NCBI GenBank assembly: GCA_022641735.1
Contig: JALCDQ010000002.1
Span: 124,001-188,000, forward strand
Direction of reading: 5' to 3'
DNA: 64,000 bases
Origin: Prevotella sp.
GTDB taxonomy: Bacteria; Bacteroidota; Bacteroidia; Bacteroidales; Bacteroidaceae
Shown here: piece after piece, positions 1-9,231 of the stretch
Layout: every line of letters starts with the position of its first letter
Position numbering within the stretch: the stretch's first letter is position 1
The notes under the pieces: model-generated
Database searches by the model: none
What the model saw: the letters and a program-made list of their open reading frames with translations, nothing else
Told to the model about the DNA's origin: nothing
Made by a program: the position numbers and the translations under genes

Positions 1-2
1 TG

Positions 3-497
3 TTCTTGGTAATATTGTTTGCCACGCTGGGAGCTGACTGTGGCGCCACCATCAATTATCTTGCCGGATATTATTTAGGGCGGCCTATCATCTACAAATT
101 TGCAAACAGCAGATGGGGACATATATGCCTTTTAAATCAAGAAAAGGTAGAGAAAAGCGAAAGATATTTCTACAATCATGGCATGGTCGCAACCATTACA
201 GGAAGACTCATACCAGGTATTCGCCATCTGATTTCCATCCCTGCCGGACTCTCCAAAATGAAATACTGGCAGTTTATACTATATACAACATTGGGAGCAG
301 GTGTATGGAATTGCATTTTGGCACTTCTTGGATGGTATCTTCATTCAATAGTACCGGAGCAACAGCTCAACGACAAGATTATGGAATATAGTGAATATAT
401 AAAGGTAGTCATTATGGCTCTTGTTGCCATTGCCTTTGTCTATTTCCTTGTTAAATGGTATATCAAAAGGGAGAAACGAATTAGAGATGAGAAATAA
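3..497 (+). CDS. DedA/VTT-family membrane protein (5' partial)
   Basis: The frame is open to the window edge, so the N-terminus lies outside; about 164 residues are visible of a family that is usually near 200-220. DedA proteins are inner-membrane proteins proposed to act in undecaprenyl-phosphate or lipid flipping. The family segment with the GRLIPGIRH motif, followed by IPAGLSKM, is clear. At least three hydrophobic spans are visible, and the C-terminus is basic (KWYIKREKR), as expected for a cytoplasmic tail. The family assignment is secure; the transported lipid is not shown by the sequence. An inverted repeat follows the stop codon. Confidence 0.88.
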   Translation, partial: FLVILFATLGADCGATINYLAGYYLGRPIIYKFANSRWGHICLLNQEKVEKSERYFYNHGMVATITGRLIPGIRHLISIPAGLSKMKYWQFILYTTLGAGVWNCILALLGWYLHSIVPEQQLNDKIMEYSEYIKVVIMALVAIAFVYFLVKWYIKREKRIRDEK

Positions 498-514
498 GCC
501 TTATCCCATAAAAT

Positions 515-542
515 TGTGCCTTATTTATCACAATAAGGCACA
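515..542 (+). terminator. Hairpin after the DedA gene
   Basis: GTGCCTTATT (516-525) and AATAAGGCAC (532-541) form a perfect 10-bp inverted repeat with a 6-nt loop, 18 nt after the stop, and one more T-A pair extends it. There is no T-run behind it, so a strict rho-independent terminator is not proven. Confidence 0.45.
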
Positions 543-728
543 CACTTAGTTCAATATATCAGATTAACTTTATGCAAAACTGAATGCCGTTTTTGCATAA
601 ATATACAAAACGAATATGAGGCACTGCTAATGGCAGGGCTTCATACTATGAACCCTTAAAAATAAAGTCGCTTATATCGCACGAGAAGGGCCTTTTCAGC
701 GAGGTCGGTTTTTTAAAAAGTCTGATTT

Positions 729-882
729 CACCCTCAAAAGCCACTTTTGACCTTGTAAAAAGCGGTTAATGACCTTGTAAAAGGTAGCTTTTGACCCTCT
801 AAACAATGACTAATAGCCTCCTCGTTTGGCCTAATGAGCGCCTCGTTAGGCCAAACGTGCCTATACAAAAGGCCAAACGTCC
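729..882. repeat. 22-bp palindrome array A (degenerate)
   Basis: Units at 729, 751, 773 and 795 keep an exact 22-bp step. They share a CCTTGTAAAA or CCCTC start and a TTTTGA-type end, for example AAAAGGTAGCTTTTGA. The following 22-mers (817, 839, 861) keep the phase but change to GGCC-centred cores. CGTTTGGCCTAA (823-834) and TTAGGCCAAACG (846-857) are a perfect inverted repeat, and a third GGCCAAACG copy follows. Same family as the arrays near 11.5, 21.0, 26.2, 31.0, 37.5, 43.3 and 49.2 kb. Confidence 0.75.
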
Positions 883-1005
883 AATGTCATAAAACGCTTT
901 TGTATATTTCATCAGTAACTTGCATAAATGTTGCAAGCCGTTTTAAGTTAATTTGTTAACGATTTATAAGACTGGCATTTTATAATTTTCTTTCTCCCGA
1001 AAATG

Positions 1006-1057
1006 ACTATAATTATACCTAGAGTTCAATTTTATGAAATCTAGGTATAACTATAGT
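1006..1057. repeat. 18-bp near-perfect inverted repeat
   Basis: ACTATAATTATACCTAGA (1006-1023) faces TCTAGGTATAACTATAGT (1040-1057). The arms are complementary except for one G-T type position, and the loop is 16 nt. It lies 75 bp beyond the fcl stop. It may be an unusually long transcription-end hairpin, a site for a dimeric DNA-binding protein, or a remnant of a small mobile element. No T-run follows on either strand. Confidence 0.6.
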
Positions 1058-1131
1058 ATTGCCGAAAAGCCGTAAAGACAGTCTTTTAGAATTTAAAAGA
1101 TTTCTTATTGCTTTAGAGGAGGTCTTGCTAT

Positions 1132-2304
1132 TTATGCCATCAAACTATTATGATACCATTCAAATAGTTTTCCAACACCTTCTTCTATTTCAACTTTATG
1201 CGTCCATCCTAAACGGTGTAACTTACTGACATCTATCAATTTACGGGGTGTTCCATCTGGTTTTGTAGCATCAAATTCAATTTTACCACAGAACCCAACG
1301 GTTTTAGCAACCAACTCCGATAATTCTCTAATCGTCAGTTCCTTACCCGTTCCCACATTGATGTGGCAATTGCGAATTTCTCCCAATGAAGGAATAGCAC
1401 CGCCACGGCCCTCAGAAGAGTTGCGGTCAACATGGCCATTGGTCGTATTTCCATAAAATACGGATGAATATTTCTCAATGCCGATGATATCACTAAAATT
1501 GACATTGAGCAAAACATGGACACTTGCATCAGCCATGTCCTCACTCCAAAGGAATTCACGCAAAGGTCTTCCTGTTCCCCACAGCACTACCTTATTGTCA
1601 AAGATACCATATTTTGCAAGTATATCCAGAATCGCTTTATCTTCACAAAGGCCTGTCACACCCTCAACAGGACGCTTATTCATATCCACATGTATTGCCT
1701 CCCAATTACCATCATGAATGAGTTTTGCGAGATATATCTTGCGCATCATAGCAGGCATCACATGGCTATTTTCCAAATGGAAGTTATCATTAGGTCCATA
1801 AAGATTCGTGGGCATTACGGCTATATAATTGGTTCCATATTGAAGATTGTAACTTTCACACATCTTCAAGCCTGAAATCTTAGCCAAGGCATATTCCTCA
1901 TTCGTATATTCAAGCGGTGATGTGAGCAATGCTTCCTCTTTCATTGGTTGTGGAGCATTCTTGGGATAAATGCATGTAGAACCCAGAAAAAGCAATTTCT
2001 GTACATGGTGCGCGAAGCTTTCACTGATGACATTGCACTGAATCTTCATGTTTTGCATGATGAAATCAGCACGATAAAGAGAATTAGCCATAATCCCCCC
2101 CACGAAAGCAGCAGCCAACACTACGGCATCTGGCTGCTCTTCATCAAAGAAACGGCGCACAGCTAATTGGTCAGTAAGATCCAGTTCGTTATGTGAACGG
2201 CCAACAAGATTATTGTATCCTCTTGCTTTCAGGTTGTTCCATATTGCAGAACCCACTAATCCATGATGCCCTGCAACATATATTTTAGAAGTCTTATTCA
2301 GCAT
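1132..2304 (-). CDS. fcl: GDP-L-fucose synthase
   Basis: Converts GDP-4-keto-6-deoxymannose to GDP-L-fucose by C3/C5 epimerisation and NADPH reduction, in the cytoplasm. It is an extended SDR enzyme: the N-terminal nucleotide-binding motif AGHHGLVGSA is at residues 11-20, GSTCIYP near 108-114, and the catalytic Tyr138 and Lys142 are in YALAK. At 390 residues it is longer than the roughly 315-residue enterobacterial enzyme. The extra sequence sits between about residues 195 and 305 and resembles the longer Bacteroidota form. It is last in the manC-gmd-fcl operon, 12 bp after gmd, and the product is a precursor for fucosylated surface glycans. Confidence 0.95.
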   Translation of the reverse strand: MLNKTSKIYVAGHHGLVGSAIWNNLKARGYNNLVGRSHNELDLTDQLAVRRFFDEEQPDAVVLAAAFVGGIMANSLYRADFIMQNMKIQCNVISESFAHHVQKLLFLGSTCIYPKNAPQPMKEEALLTSPLEYTNEEYALAKISGLKMCESYNLQYGTNYIAVMPTNLYGPNDNFHLENSHVMPAMMRKIYLAKLIHDGNWEAIHVDMNKRPVEGVTGLCEDKAILDILAKYGIFDNKVVLWGTGRPLREFLWSEDMADASVHVLLNVNFSDIIGIEKYSSVFYGNTTNGHVDRNSSEGRGGAIPSLGEIRNCHINVGTGKELTIRELSELVAKTVGFCGKIEFDATKPDGTPRKLIDVSKLHRLGWTHKVEIEEGVGKLFEWYHNSLMA

Positions 2305-2316
2305 TTTTTAGATAAA

Positions 2317-3402
2317 TCATTCTGGCATTTGAGCCTTAAGATATAGCTTCTTAACGAATTTCATATCATGTTTCACCATGATTTTGACAAGTTCTGGGAA
2401 AGAAGTCTTTGTCGGATTCCAGCCTAATGTATTCTTTGCTTTTGTAGGGTCACCAAGTAACTGCTCCACCTCACATGGGCGGAAATACTTAGGGTCAACC
2501 TCTACTATCACTTGACCAGTCTTGCAATCAATACCTTTCTCATTGACACCTTCACCTTCCCAACGAATTTCGATTCCAGCTTCCTTAAAGGCAAGCGTGC
2601 AAAACTCGCGTACTGTGTGCATCTCTCCAGTAGCTATAACGAAATCATCCGGTTTCGGCTGTTGCAATATTAGCCACATACACTCCACATAATCACGTGC
2701 ATAGCCCCAATCACGACGTGCATCCAAATTGCCCAAATAGAGCTTATCTTGGTAGCCTTGCGCTATACGGCAAGCTGCAAGAGTAATCTTTCGCGTGACA
2801 AAATTCTCACCACGACGCTCACTCTCATGATTAAAAAGAATACCATTGCAACAAAACATTCCATAACTTTCACGATAATTCTTCATTATCCAAAAGCCAT
2901 AAAGCTTAGCTACGGAATAAGGAGAACGCGGATAGAACGGCGTTGTCTCACGCTGTGGGACTTCTTGGACCTTGCCGAAAAGCTCAGATGTTGAAGCCTG
3001 ATAGATGCGGCATGTCTTCTCGAAGCCGCAAATACGTACCGCCTCAAGCAAGCGCAACACCCCAACGGCATCGGTATCAGCCGTGTATTCGGGAACATCA
3101 AAAGAAACCTTCACATGGCTCTGTGCTGCAAGATTATAAATTTCAGTTGGCTGGACTTCACGAATGATGCGTATAAGCGATGAAGAATCCGTCATGTCAG
3201 CCCAATGAAGGTTCACAAGTCGCTGTTTCTTCATATCCCTCACCCATTCATCAAGATAGAGATGTTCTATACGGCCCGTGTTAAATGATGATGAACGGCG
3301 AAGTAATCCATGAACCTCATAGCCCTTATCAATCAGAAATTCAGCCAAATATGAGCCATCCTGGCCCGTAATACCTGTAATTAAAGCAATCTTTCGTTCC
3401 AT
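2317..3402 (-). CDS. gmd: GDP-mannose 4,6-dehydratase
   Basis: Makes GDP-4-keto-6-deoxy-D-mannose from GDP-D-mannose, the step before fcl. The Rossmann motif [13 protein letters not shown] begins at residue 9, the STSELFGK segment is near 137-144, and the catalytic Tyr162/Lys166 pair is in SPYSVAK. Its 361 residues are normal for the family. It lies between manC (18-bp gap) and fcl (12-bp gap), so the three genes supply GDP-fucose from mannose-1-phosphate. The start is the first Met before the glycine-rich loop. Confidence 0.97.
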   Translation of the reverse strand: MERKIALITGITGQDGSYLAEFLIDKGYEVHGLLRRSSSFNTGRIEHLYLDEWVRDMKKQRLVNLHWADMTDSSSLIRIIREVQPTEIYNLAAQSHVKVSFDVPEYTADTDAVGVLRLLEAVRICGFEKTCRIYQASTSELFGKVQEVPQRETTPFYPRSPYSVAKLYGFWIMKNYRESYGMFCCNGILFNHESERRGENFVTRKITLAACRIAQGYQDKLYLGNLDARRDWGYARDYVECMWLILQQPKPDDFVIATGEMHTVREFCTLAFKEAGIEIRWEGEGVNEKGIDCKTGQVIVEVDPKYFRPCEVEQLLGDPTKAKNTLGWNPTKTSFPELVKIMVKHDMKFVKKLYLKAQMPE

Positions 3403-3420
3403 TATCTTATAGTTATTGAG

Positions 3421-4491
3421 TTATTTATCTTCTCCACTAAACTGTTTGATTTTCTGCTCTTCTGATAAATTACAAATTAATAAGGTGCCATCTTTCTCGG
3501 CTACAATATAATTGTCAAGCCCCTGAATAACCACATGATTTTCTTGAGTTGTATGCACTATACAATTATGGCTGTCATATACCTCTATATTCTGACCAAT
3601 AAGACTATTACCATATAAATCTCTCTTAGTCTGCATGAGCAAACTGCCCCATGTACCCAAGTCACTCCAACCAAAATCAGCTGGGCATACAAAGATTTCC
3701 TCAGCCTTCTCCATAATGGCATAATCGACTGAGATATTTTCACATTCCGGATATCTCAGGTTGATTTCTTCTTGTTCTTTAGGCGTTCCATATATATCCT
3801 TCATCCCTTCAAAAACCTTAGAGATAGAAGGCTGGTAAACACGGAAAGCATTCACAATAGTACTTACATTCCAAATGAAAATCCCTGCATTCCAATAATA
3901 ATCATTCTCCCTAATATATTGAATAGCCGTCTGCAAATCAGGCTTTTCTCTAAAACTATCAACTCTAAAGATTTCTTTCTGACGAGGTGAGCTCATCGAC
4001 ATGTCCGCTTTTATGTATCCATAACCAGTTTCAGGACGATTAGGCTTCATACCTAAAGTCAAAACAGCATCTGTCTCTGATGTGAATTTAAGACACATAT
4101 TGATGACTCTACGGAACTCATTTACATCCGTTACCATGTGGTCACTTGGTGTAACAACAATGTTTGCCTTAGGGTCTTTAGACTTAATACGCCAACTTAC
4201 ATAAGCAATACATGGAGCTGTATTTCTTCGGCAAGGCTCTAACAGAATGTTCTCTACAGGCACTTGTGGAAGTTGCTCTTTGACCAAGTCGGCATATTTA
4301 GCATTTGTTACAACCCATACATTTTGTGGACTGCATATTCCTTCAAAGCGTTTGTAAGTAAGTTGCAACAAAGAGCTACCCACACCTAATACATCGATAA
4401 ACTGCTTTGGTTTATCTTTTGTACTCATTGGCCAGAATCTGCTCCCTACTCCTCCAGCCATTATTACCAAGTGATTATTAATATCAGCCAT
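3421..4491 (-). CDS. manC: Mannose-1-phosphate guanylyltransferase
   Basis: Forms GDP-mannose from mannose-1-phosphate and GTP. The nucleotidyltransferase signature MAGGVGSRFWPMST followed by KPKQF lies at the N-terminus, and the catalytic-core segment WNAGIFIW is present. It is a single-domain form of 356 residues with no C-terminal phosphomannose-isomerase cupin. The reading frame extends to 4515, but I choose Met at 4491 because a -7 box at 4513-4520 overlaps the longer start, and because homologous proteins begin just before the glycine-rich loop. First gene of the GDP-fucose operon. Confidence 0.93.
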   Translation of the reverse strand: MADINNHLVIMAGGVGSRFWPMSTKDKPKQFIDVLGVGSSLLQLTYKRFEGICSPQNVWVVTNAKYADLVKEQLPQVPVENILLEPCRRNTAPCIAYVSWRIKSKDPKANIVVTPSDHMVTDVNEFRRVINMCLKFTSETDAVLTLGMKPNRPETGYGYIKADMSMSSPRQKEIFRVDSFREKPDLQTAIQYIRENDYYWNAGIFIWNVSTIVNAFRVYQPSISKVFEGMKDIYGTPKEQEEINLRYPECENISVDYAIMEKAEEIFVCPADFGWSDLGTWGSLLMQTKRDLYGNSLIGQNIEVYDSHNCIVHTTQENHVVIQGLDNYIVAEKDGTLLICNLSEEQKIKQFSGEDK

Positions 4492-4512
4492 GTTATCTAT
4501 GAATTTCAAACG

Positions 4513-4520
4513 CAAATATA
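4513..4520 (-). promoter_or_regulatory. Promoter -7 box of manC-gmd-fcl
   Basis: TATATTTG on the minus strand matches the Bacteroidota -7 consensus TAnnTTTG, 21 bp before the chosen start. No TTG at the ideal -33 spacing is seen (one at 16 nt), so this is a moderate call. Confidence 0.55.
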
Positions 4521-4557
4521 GTAAAAAAAATTAAAACAAGGAAATATTATCTATATT

Positions 4558-4902
4558 TTATTCATCGAACAGCAATAATGATAAATCCTGTGAAGGCTTT
4601 TGTTCCTCTTCACTATTATTATCACCCGTTCCATTTTCAAATTCAAACATCAGTTGTTGTGTTTCATTTGAATTTAGATTTAAACAATATCTCCCTCTTG
4701 AGTCTGCCTTCTCAATGATTGAATCAGGATTCTTTGAATTTCGCATTAGAAACTGTGATACATAATGATATATGGTATCAAAATCAACAAGATCAAAAAA
4801 AGAATTATAATCATTATATATATGACATGCAATCTTCATGGCAGAGATTCCTTTGTCATTAGCTTCTCCAAGTATATTGATTATTTCTTTATCGTAATTC
4901 AA
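4558..4902 (-). CDS. Small acidic-tailed protein, possible HARE-HTH-like fold
   Basis: Function not recognised. The first 75 or so residues look like a compact helical, winged-helix-type domain (IINILGEAND, MKIACHIYN, YHYVSQFLMRNS). This resembles the HB1/ASXL/restriction-endonuclease helix-turn-helix pattern, but only loosely. The C-terminal third is acidic and probably disordered, ending in LLLFDE. The start is TTG at 4902; the next in-frame ATG (4839) would cut the first helix. The start is 8-10 bp downstream of the terminator of the 4970-5275 gene and has no clear promoter, so it may depend on read-through. Confidence 0.6.
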   Translation of the reverse strand: MNYDKEIINILGEANDKGISAMKIACHIYNDYNSFFDLVDFDTIYHYVSQFLMRNSKNPDSIIEKADSRGRYCLNLNSNETQQLMFEFENGTGDNNSEEEQKPSQDLSLLLFDE

Positions 4903-4910
4903 ATCCTTAT

Positions 4911-4952
4911 AAATTAAAAAAGGCCGCGCTTTTATTAATGAAGCACGGCCTT
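4911..4952 (-). terminator. Rho-independent terminator of the wHTH gene
   Basis: On the minus strand AAGGCCGTGC pairs with GCGCGGCCTT (one internal mismatch, 13-nt loop) and is followed by TTTTTT AATTT. It begins 17 bp after the stop of the 4970-5275 gene. Confidence 0.85.
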
Positions 4953-4969
4953 CTTTGAAACAGTCTTAT

Positions 4970-5275
4970 TTAAGCGAGTGCAACTTTTGCTGCCTCATCT
5001 TTAATTTTGCCTTCTTTAAAGAGCCATCCCATTCCGAGAAGAGTCTCTTCTTCACTAATCTTTGCTGCTTTAGCAATCTCTGCTACTGAAAGAGCCTTGC
5101 CAGCTGTTGCCAGAGCTTGATAAACATCACCAGCCTTGAAACCTGCGTTCTCAGCATTCAATGCAACTACAGCTTTCTTTGCTACTGCCTTTTTTGCAGG
5201 AGCTTTTGTTGCTTTATTTGCAGCGGCTGCACTCTTTGTAGCGGCAACTGCCTTTGTTGCTTTCTTTTCTGCCAT
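4970..5275 (-). CDS. Winged helix-turn-helix protein with H1-like Lys/Ala tail (DUF2582 type)
   Basis: The C-terminal half (about residues 43-95, with AGDVYQALATAGKALSVAEI and ISEEETLLGMGWLFKEGKI) matches the small winged-helix family DUF2582 (pfam10771). The N-terminal 40 residues are almost only Ala, Lys and Thr with KKA/AKKA motifs, like histone H1 tails or bacterial Hc1/HupB-type extensions. A DNA- or nucleic-acid-binding role, perhaps as an abundant nucleoid protein, is inferred. It has its own consensus promoter (5340-5372), a leader of about 58 nt and a strong terminator, so it is a stand-alone transcription unit. Confidence 0.85.
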   Translation of the reverse strand: MAEKKATKAVAATKSAAAANKATKAPAKKAVAKKAVVALNAENAGFKAGDVYQALATAGKALSVAEIAKAAKISEEETLLGMGWLFKEGKIKDEAAKVALA

Positions 5276-5339
5276 AATTTAGTTTAATTTAAATTTAATC
5301 TGTCTCTCTATTATTAACAGTTATATTTCTAACACGATG

Positions 5340-5372
5340 CAAAGTTAAAAAATAATTTATTAAACTTGCAAA
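5340..5372 (-). promoter_or_regulatory. Promoter of the wHTH/H1-like gene
   Basis: On the minus strand TTTG (5372-5369), a 21-nt spacer and TAACTTTG (5347-5340) match the Bacteroidota -33/-7 consensus. Confidence 0.75.
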
Positions 5373-5419
5373 TTTATGGCGTAAAAAACGTCTTTTTGCA
5401 TGCACTTTGTCAGTGAATT

Positions 5420-7186
5420 TCAATTTTCTTGATGCAAATCAATCTTAATTTGTAATTCTTGGAGTTGTTTTGGTTCCAACTCTGATGGAGCATCGAGCAT
5501 GACATCACGGCCTGAATTATTTTTTGGGAATGCTATGCAGTCACGAATAGAATCCAATCCTGCGAGAATAGAGACAAATCTGTCAAGACCGAAAGCAAGA
5601 CCTGCATGAGGTGGTGCACCATATTTAAAGGCATTCATCAAGAATCCGAATTGTGCTTCAGCACGTTCTTTGGTAAATCCGAGTATTTTAAACATTCGCT
5701 CTTGCAAGTTTGTATCATGTATACGAATAGAGCCTCCGCCAACTTCAATACCATTGCAAACAAAGTCATAAGCTTTTGCACGTACTTGTTCCGGATGTTC
5801 CGTAAGAAGAGGAATATCGTCAGGATTAGGCATGGTAAATGGATGATGAGTTGCCATCAGACGTTGTTCTTCATCACTCCATTCAAAGAGAGGGAAGTCA
5901 ATAATCCACAAGCACTTAAAGACATTCTTATCACGAAGTCCTAACCTATCGCCCATCTCCAAACGAAGTGAACATAATTGGATACGAGTCTTGTTAGCAT
6001 TGTCACCACTTAAGATAAGTACGAGGTCTCCATCTTTGGCTTTCATGACCTGTTTAATCTCCTGCAGCACTTCTGGTGAATAGAATTTATCGACAGAACT
6101 TTTCACTGTTCCATCTGCATTATACTTGATATATACGAGTCCTTTAGCACCAACCTGAGGTTTCTTTACAAACTCCGTCAACTCATCAAGTTGTTTCCTG
6201 CTGTAATCGGCACAACCAGGAACACAGATACCGCCAATGTACTTTGCCTGATTAAATACCGAGAAATCTCCTTTACCCGCAAAAGCATCCTTCAGTTCTA
6301 CGAATTCCATGCCGAAGCGAAGGTCCGGTTTATCAGAACCGAAACGGCTCATAGCTTCCTGCCATGTCATCTGTTGTAGTTTGGCAGGTAACTCAACGCC
6401 TCTTATCTCCTTAAAGAGCATTCGGCACATATCTTCAAATATATTGAGTACATCATCTTGCTCAACATAACTCATCTCGCAATCTACCTGCGTAAACTCC
6501 GGTTGTCTATCTGCGCGAAGGTCTTCATCACGGAAACACTTAGCAATTTGAAAATAGCGATCAAAGCCTGCAATCATCAGCAACTGCTTTAATGTCTGAG
6601 GGCTCTGAGGCAATGCATAGAACTGACCTGGATTCATTCGGGAAGGTACGACGAAGTCACGAGCACCCTCAGGAGTAGAGCCTATCAAGATAGGTGTTTC
6701 CACTTCGATAAACTGTTTGCTATCGAGGAAGTTTCTAATGAGTATTGTCATGCGATGACGAAGTTCCAGATTCTTCCTTACAGCATTACGGCGAAGGTCG
6801 AGATAGCGATATTTCATCCGTAAATCATCACCTCCATCAGTATTGTCTTCTATCGTGAAAGGAGGCGTAAGACTAGGACTTAAGACATTCAATTCCTTTA
6901 CGATTATCTCAATATCACCTGTTTCCACCTTTGGATTCTTACTTTGACGCTCGCTGACAACACCCTTAGCCTGAATGCAATATTCGCGTCCAAGTTTATT
7001 GGCTGCATCACAAAGACTCTGATCATCAGATTCATTGAAAACCAATTGGGTTATTCCATAACGGTCACGAAGGTCAATGAAGGTCATGCCACCCATTTTC
7101 CTTACTCTTTGCACCCATCCTGCAAGAGTCACTTGCTTACCGGTATCAGAGAGACGAAGCTCTCCACATGTATTAGTTCTATACAT
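5420..7186 (-). CDS. aspS: Aspartate--tRNA ligase
   Basis: Charges tRNA-Asp. It has an N-terminal OB-fold anticodon-binding domain ([20 protein letters not shown] near residues 22-42) and class II motif 2 ([16 protein letters not shown]). A bacterial-type insertion domain and the motif 3 region [15 protein letters not shown] near the C-terminus follow. The length of 588 is typical of bacterial AspRS. It is monocistronic: its promoter is at 7282-7313, and the next gene downstream has its own promoter. Confidence 0.98.
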   Translation of the reverse strand: MYRTNTCGELRLSDTGKQVTLAGWVQRVRKMGGMTFIDLRDRYGITQLVFNESDDQSLCDAANKLGREYCIQAKGVVSERQSKNPKVETGDIEIIVKELNVLSPSLTPPFTIEDNTDGGDDLRMKYRYLDLRRNAVRKNLELRHRMTILIRNFLDSKQFIEVETPILIGSTPEGARDFVVPSRMNPGQFYALPQSPQTLKQLLMIAGFDRYFQIAKCFRDEDLRADRQPEFTQVDCEMSYVEQDDVLNIFEDMCRMLFKEIRGVELPAKLQQMTWQEAMSRFGSDKPDLRFGMEFVELKDAFAGKGDFSVFNQAKYIGGICVPGCADYSRKQLDELTEFVKKPQVGAKGLVYIKYNADGTVKSSVDKFYSPEVLQEIKQVMKAKDGDLVLILSGDNANKTRIQLCSLRLEMGDRLGLRDKNVFKCLWIIDFPLFEWSDEEQRLMATHHPFTMPNPDDIPLLTEHPEQVRAKAYDFVCNGIEVGGGSIRIHDTNLQERMFKILGFTKERAEAQFGFLMNAFKYGAPPHAGLAFGLDRFVSILAGLDSIRDCIAFPKNNSGRDVMLDAPSELEPKQLQELQIKIDLHQEN

Positions 7187-7281
7187 ATAAATATTTTGTA
7201 TTTAACTCATTATTCCATCATATCAAGGGGAAAAAAACTCATAAAAAAGCTCTTTATCACACTTGAAATCTTTTCAAACTG

Positions 7282-7313
7282 CAAATTTAGCAAATATTTC
7301 CAACATAAACAAA
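7282..7313 (-). promoter_or_regulatory. aspS promoter
   Basis: Minus-strand TTTG (7313-7310), a 20-nt spacer and TAAATTTG (7289-7282). The leader would be about 90 nt. Confidence 0.75.
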
Positions 7314-7356
7314 CAAACATAAAAATAATTATATCGTTTATCCTTATTTTCTATGG

Positions 7357-9231
7357 TTATTTCGTTTGCCTTACCAATATTACGTTTTGATTGTATTGAT
7401 CAAACATCAGCTTATGAAAGTCCCACAATGATTTATATAAATCTTTGCTAAAAGACCCTCTTCTTTCAAGTCTCAGGTTAGTGATAATCAATTTTCTGCC
7501 TGCCACTTTAATCGTTGAAGTAAAAGAGCCGAATGGATAATCCACCGAAATATCTTTAGGAACAGCCTCTATTTCATAGCCTTCAGGAATATTGAAAGTT
7601 ATCTCGTCTTCATCTTGGAAGCCAAACTCATTTTCAATATCTTGCTTTCTGTTTTCCATTGCAGGGAAAGTAGCTATATGACGATGCACTGGGCATATAG
7701 GAACAAAGAGCCTTTGCCCTCTCCCTGAAGCATAATTGGGCACAGAGAATTGCGCTTTTATGTGCATGTGTGGCTTCATAAAACTTTCCTTATGCTCATC
7801 GATAGACATCGATTTTATGGAAGCCTGAGGAATAGATAGGTCGGAAAGCAAATCATCGCGTTGTTTCTTATCCTCCTCTTTCTTTAGAGGTATCGTGTTT
7901 TCATATTGTAAAAGATAAGATTTCTGATTAAAATCTATCTCTGCAGAGCCATCTGTTTTCAAGTCAACATTCAATATCGACTTCTGCAGATTCTCACTAT
8001 CTGCATATTCTGGAACAGTAAGAATCTGACCTCCTTGTTGTGTTATTTCAATACAGTCATGCCCTGCTATCTCCTTATGAATATACCCTAAGGGCAAAGA
8101 AGGCGCAGTGCATTCCACCCAAACAGTGTCTTTCTGCATTGGAACCATCAATATGGCATGATTAAACTGTATAGGTCCCGGAAGCTCCTTCATGATTTTT
8201 TTATACTTAGTACCAATTATAATACTGCTTGAAGGGATGCCAACCTCTTTTAACATGGCACGCATATAGTTGCTCAAGCCTTTGCAATCACCAAATCCGG
8301 AACGGCAAACATCGGAAGCAGGAATAGGTTGTTGACCGCCAATTCCTAACTGAATACTGACATATCGTGTGGTTTTCTCCAAAAAATTATAAATGACAGC
8401 CAATTTGGAGCGTGCTGACTTGCACGTATCTGTCATCTGATGAAGTATTGCCTTGAAATCAACAGGCAACTCTTGTCTTCCTTCCAAAAGACTCCAATAC
8501 CATTGACCGAAGTCTTTCCAACTCTTCAGACTCCCCTTCGTACCTAAATATTCAAAATCAACCGGTGAGAAAAAGATAACAGGAATAAGTTCTCTGAGTG
8601 ACTTTCCTTTGGGTTCTTGAGAAATAGCGGGCAGATTATCCATGGTTGCTGAAAGGACTTTCCGACCTTTAGCATCCGTACTTTCCAAGACTTTGGCACT
8701 CGTTTGAAGAGCTTTATAATGATAAGTAGCTCCTTGAGGCAACGTCAATTTATAGCTGGAATGCTTCACTTCCATAGCATAATCGTCTTGTGGCTGAAAT
8801 ATCGGGAAGTGCATGTAACCATCTGTATATTCATCTTCCCATTCATAAGTGATGATAATCGGATATACGGGAGGCACATATTGATAATAAAGAGTATAAA
8901 TATCCGTTGCGAAATTCGTAAGAGATAACTCTGTTTTCTGCAAATCACTGCGCTTGATTTTCTTCAAAGTACGTCCGTTCTCATCGGTTACAAACCCTGA
9001 AAAACTCGACATTTTCATGGAACTATCATAAGACATAGAGATAGAAGCGGCATCCGCACCCTTCTCATTCAATATCTTATAGATGCGCTTTTCATGGCAA
9101 GTAGCCTTCTTAGCATTATCACACGTAACCTCCGTAGTGGATTCCAGCACCACTACATTCACATCTTGGGCTTTCATTCCTATAGAGAGAAGGCTCAAAA
9201 ATAGGATGAAAAGAGATTTTCTCAACATCAT
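7357..9231 (-). CDS. Exported DUF3857/transglutaminase-like protein (active-site residues intact)
   Basis: A 624-residue exported protein with a signal peptide at about residues 1-21 (ending GMKAQ). The N-terminal DUF3857 beta-rich domain spans about 30-220 and a transglutaminase-like core about 255-380. A candidate catalytic triad is visible: Cys316 in GFGDCKGLS, His358 in FNHAIL and Glu373 in WVECTAP. A C-terminal DUF3858-like beta domain follows. The substrate is unknown; a periplasmic role in glycan or protein processing is inferred. It overlaps the upstream paralogue by 4 bp (ATGA), so the pair is translationally coupled. No strong terminator is seen. Confidence 0.88.
   Translation of the reverse strand: MMLRKSLFILFLSLLSIGMKAQDVNVVVLESTTEVTCDNAKKATCHEKRIYKILNEKGADAASISMSYDSSMKMSSFSGFVTDENGRTLKKIKRSDLQKTELSLTNFATDIYTLYYQYVPPVYPIIITYEWEDEYTDGYMHFPIFQPQDDYAMEVKHSSYKLTLPQGATYHYKALQTSAKVLESTDAKGRKVLSATMDNLPAISQEPKGKSLRELIPVIFFSPVDFEYLGTKGSLKSWKDFGQWYWSLLEGRQELPVDFKAILHQMTDTCKSARSKLAVIYNFLEKTTRYVSIQLGIGGQQPIPASDVCRSGFGDCKGLSNYMRAMLKEVGIPSSSIIIGTKYKKIMKELPGPIQFNHAILMVPMQKDTVWVECTAPSLPLGYIHKEIAGHDCIEITQQGGQILTVPEYADSENLQKSILNVDLKTDGSAEIDFNQKSYLLQYENTIPLKKEEDKKQRDDLLSDLSIPQASIKSMSIDEHKESFMKPHMHIKAQFSVPNYASGRGQRLFVPICPVHRHIATFPAMENRKQDIENEFGFQDEDEITFNIPEGYEIEAVPKDISVDYPFGSFTSTIKVAGRKLIITNLRLERRGSFSKDLYKSLWDFHKLMFDQYNQNVILVRQTK

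Larger units (their letters stand above)
498..1131. other. Convergent intergenic region rich in inverted repeats
   Basis: These 634 bases separate the converging DedA and fcl genes and hold no credible gene. Besides the hairpin at 515-542 they contain TTATGCAAAA/TTTTGCATAA (570-579 and 591-600, perfect), a divergent 22-bp palindrome array (729-882), a 12-bp inverted repeat inside that array (823-857), a weak hairpin near 919-937, an 18-bp inverted repeat (1006-1057) and TCTTTTA/TAAAAGA (1082-1100). The last two could end transcripts arriving from fcl. Confidence 0.7.

Noticed and set aside
498..1131. A tRNA or small structured RNA in the hairpin-rich region
   Set aside because: The inverted repeats do not assemble into a cloverleaf or a known riboswitch pattern; each is a simple stem-loop.
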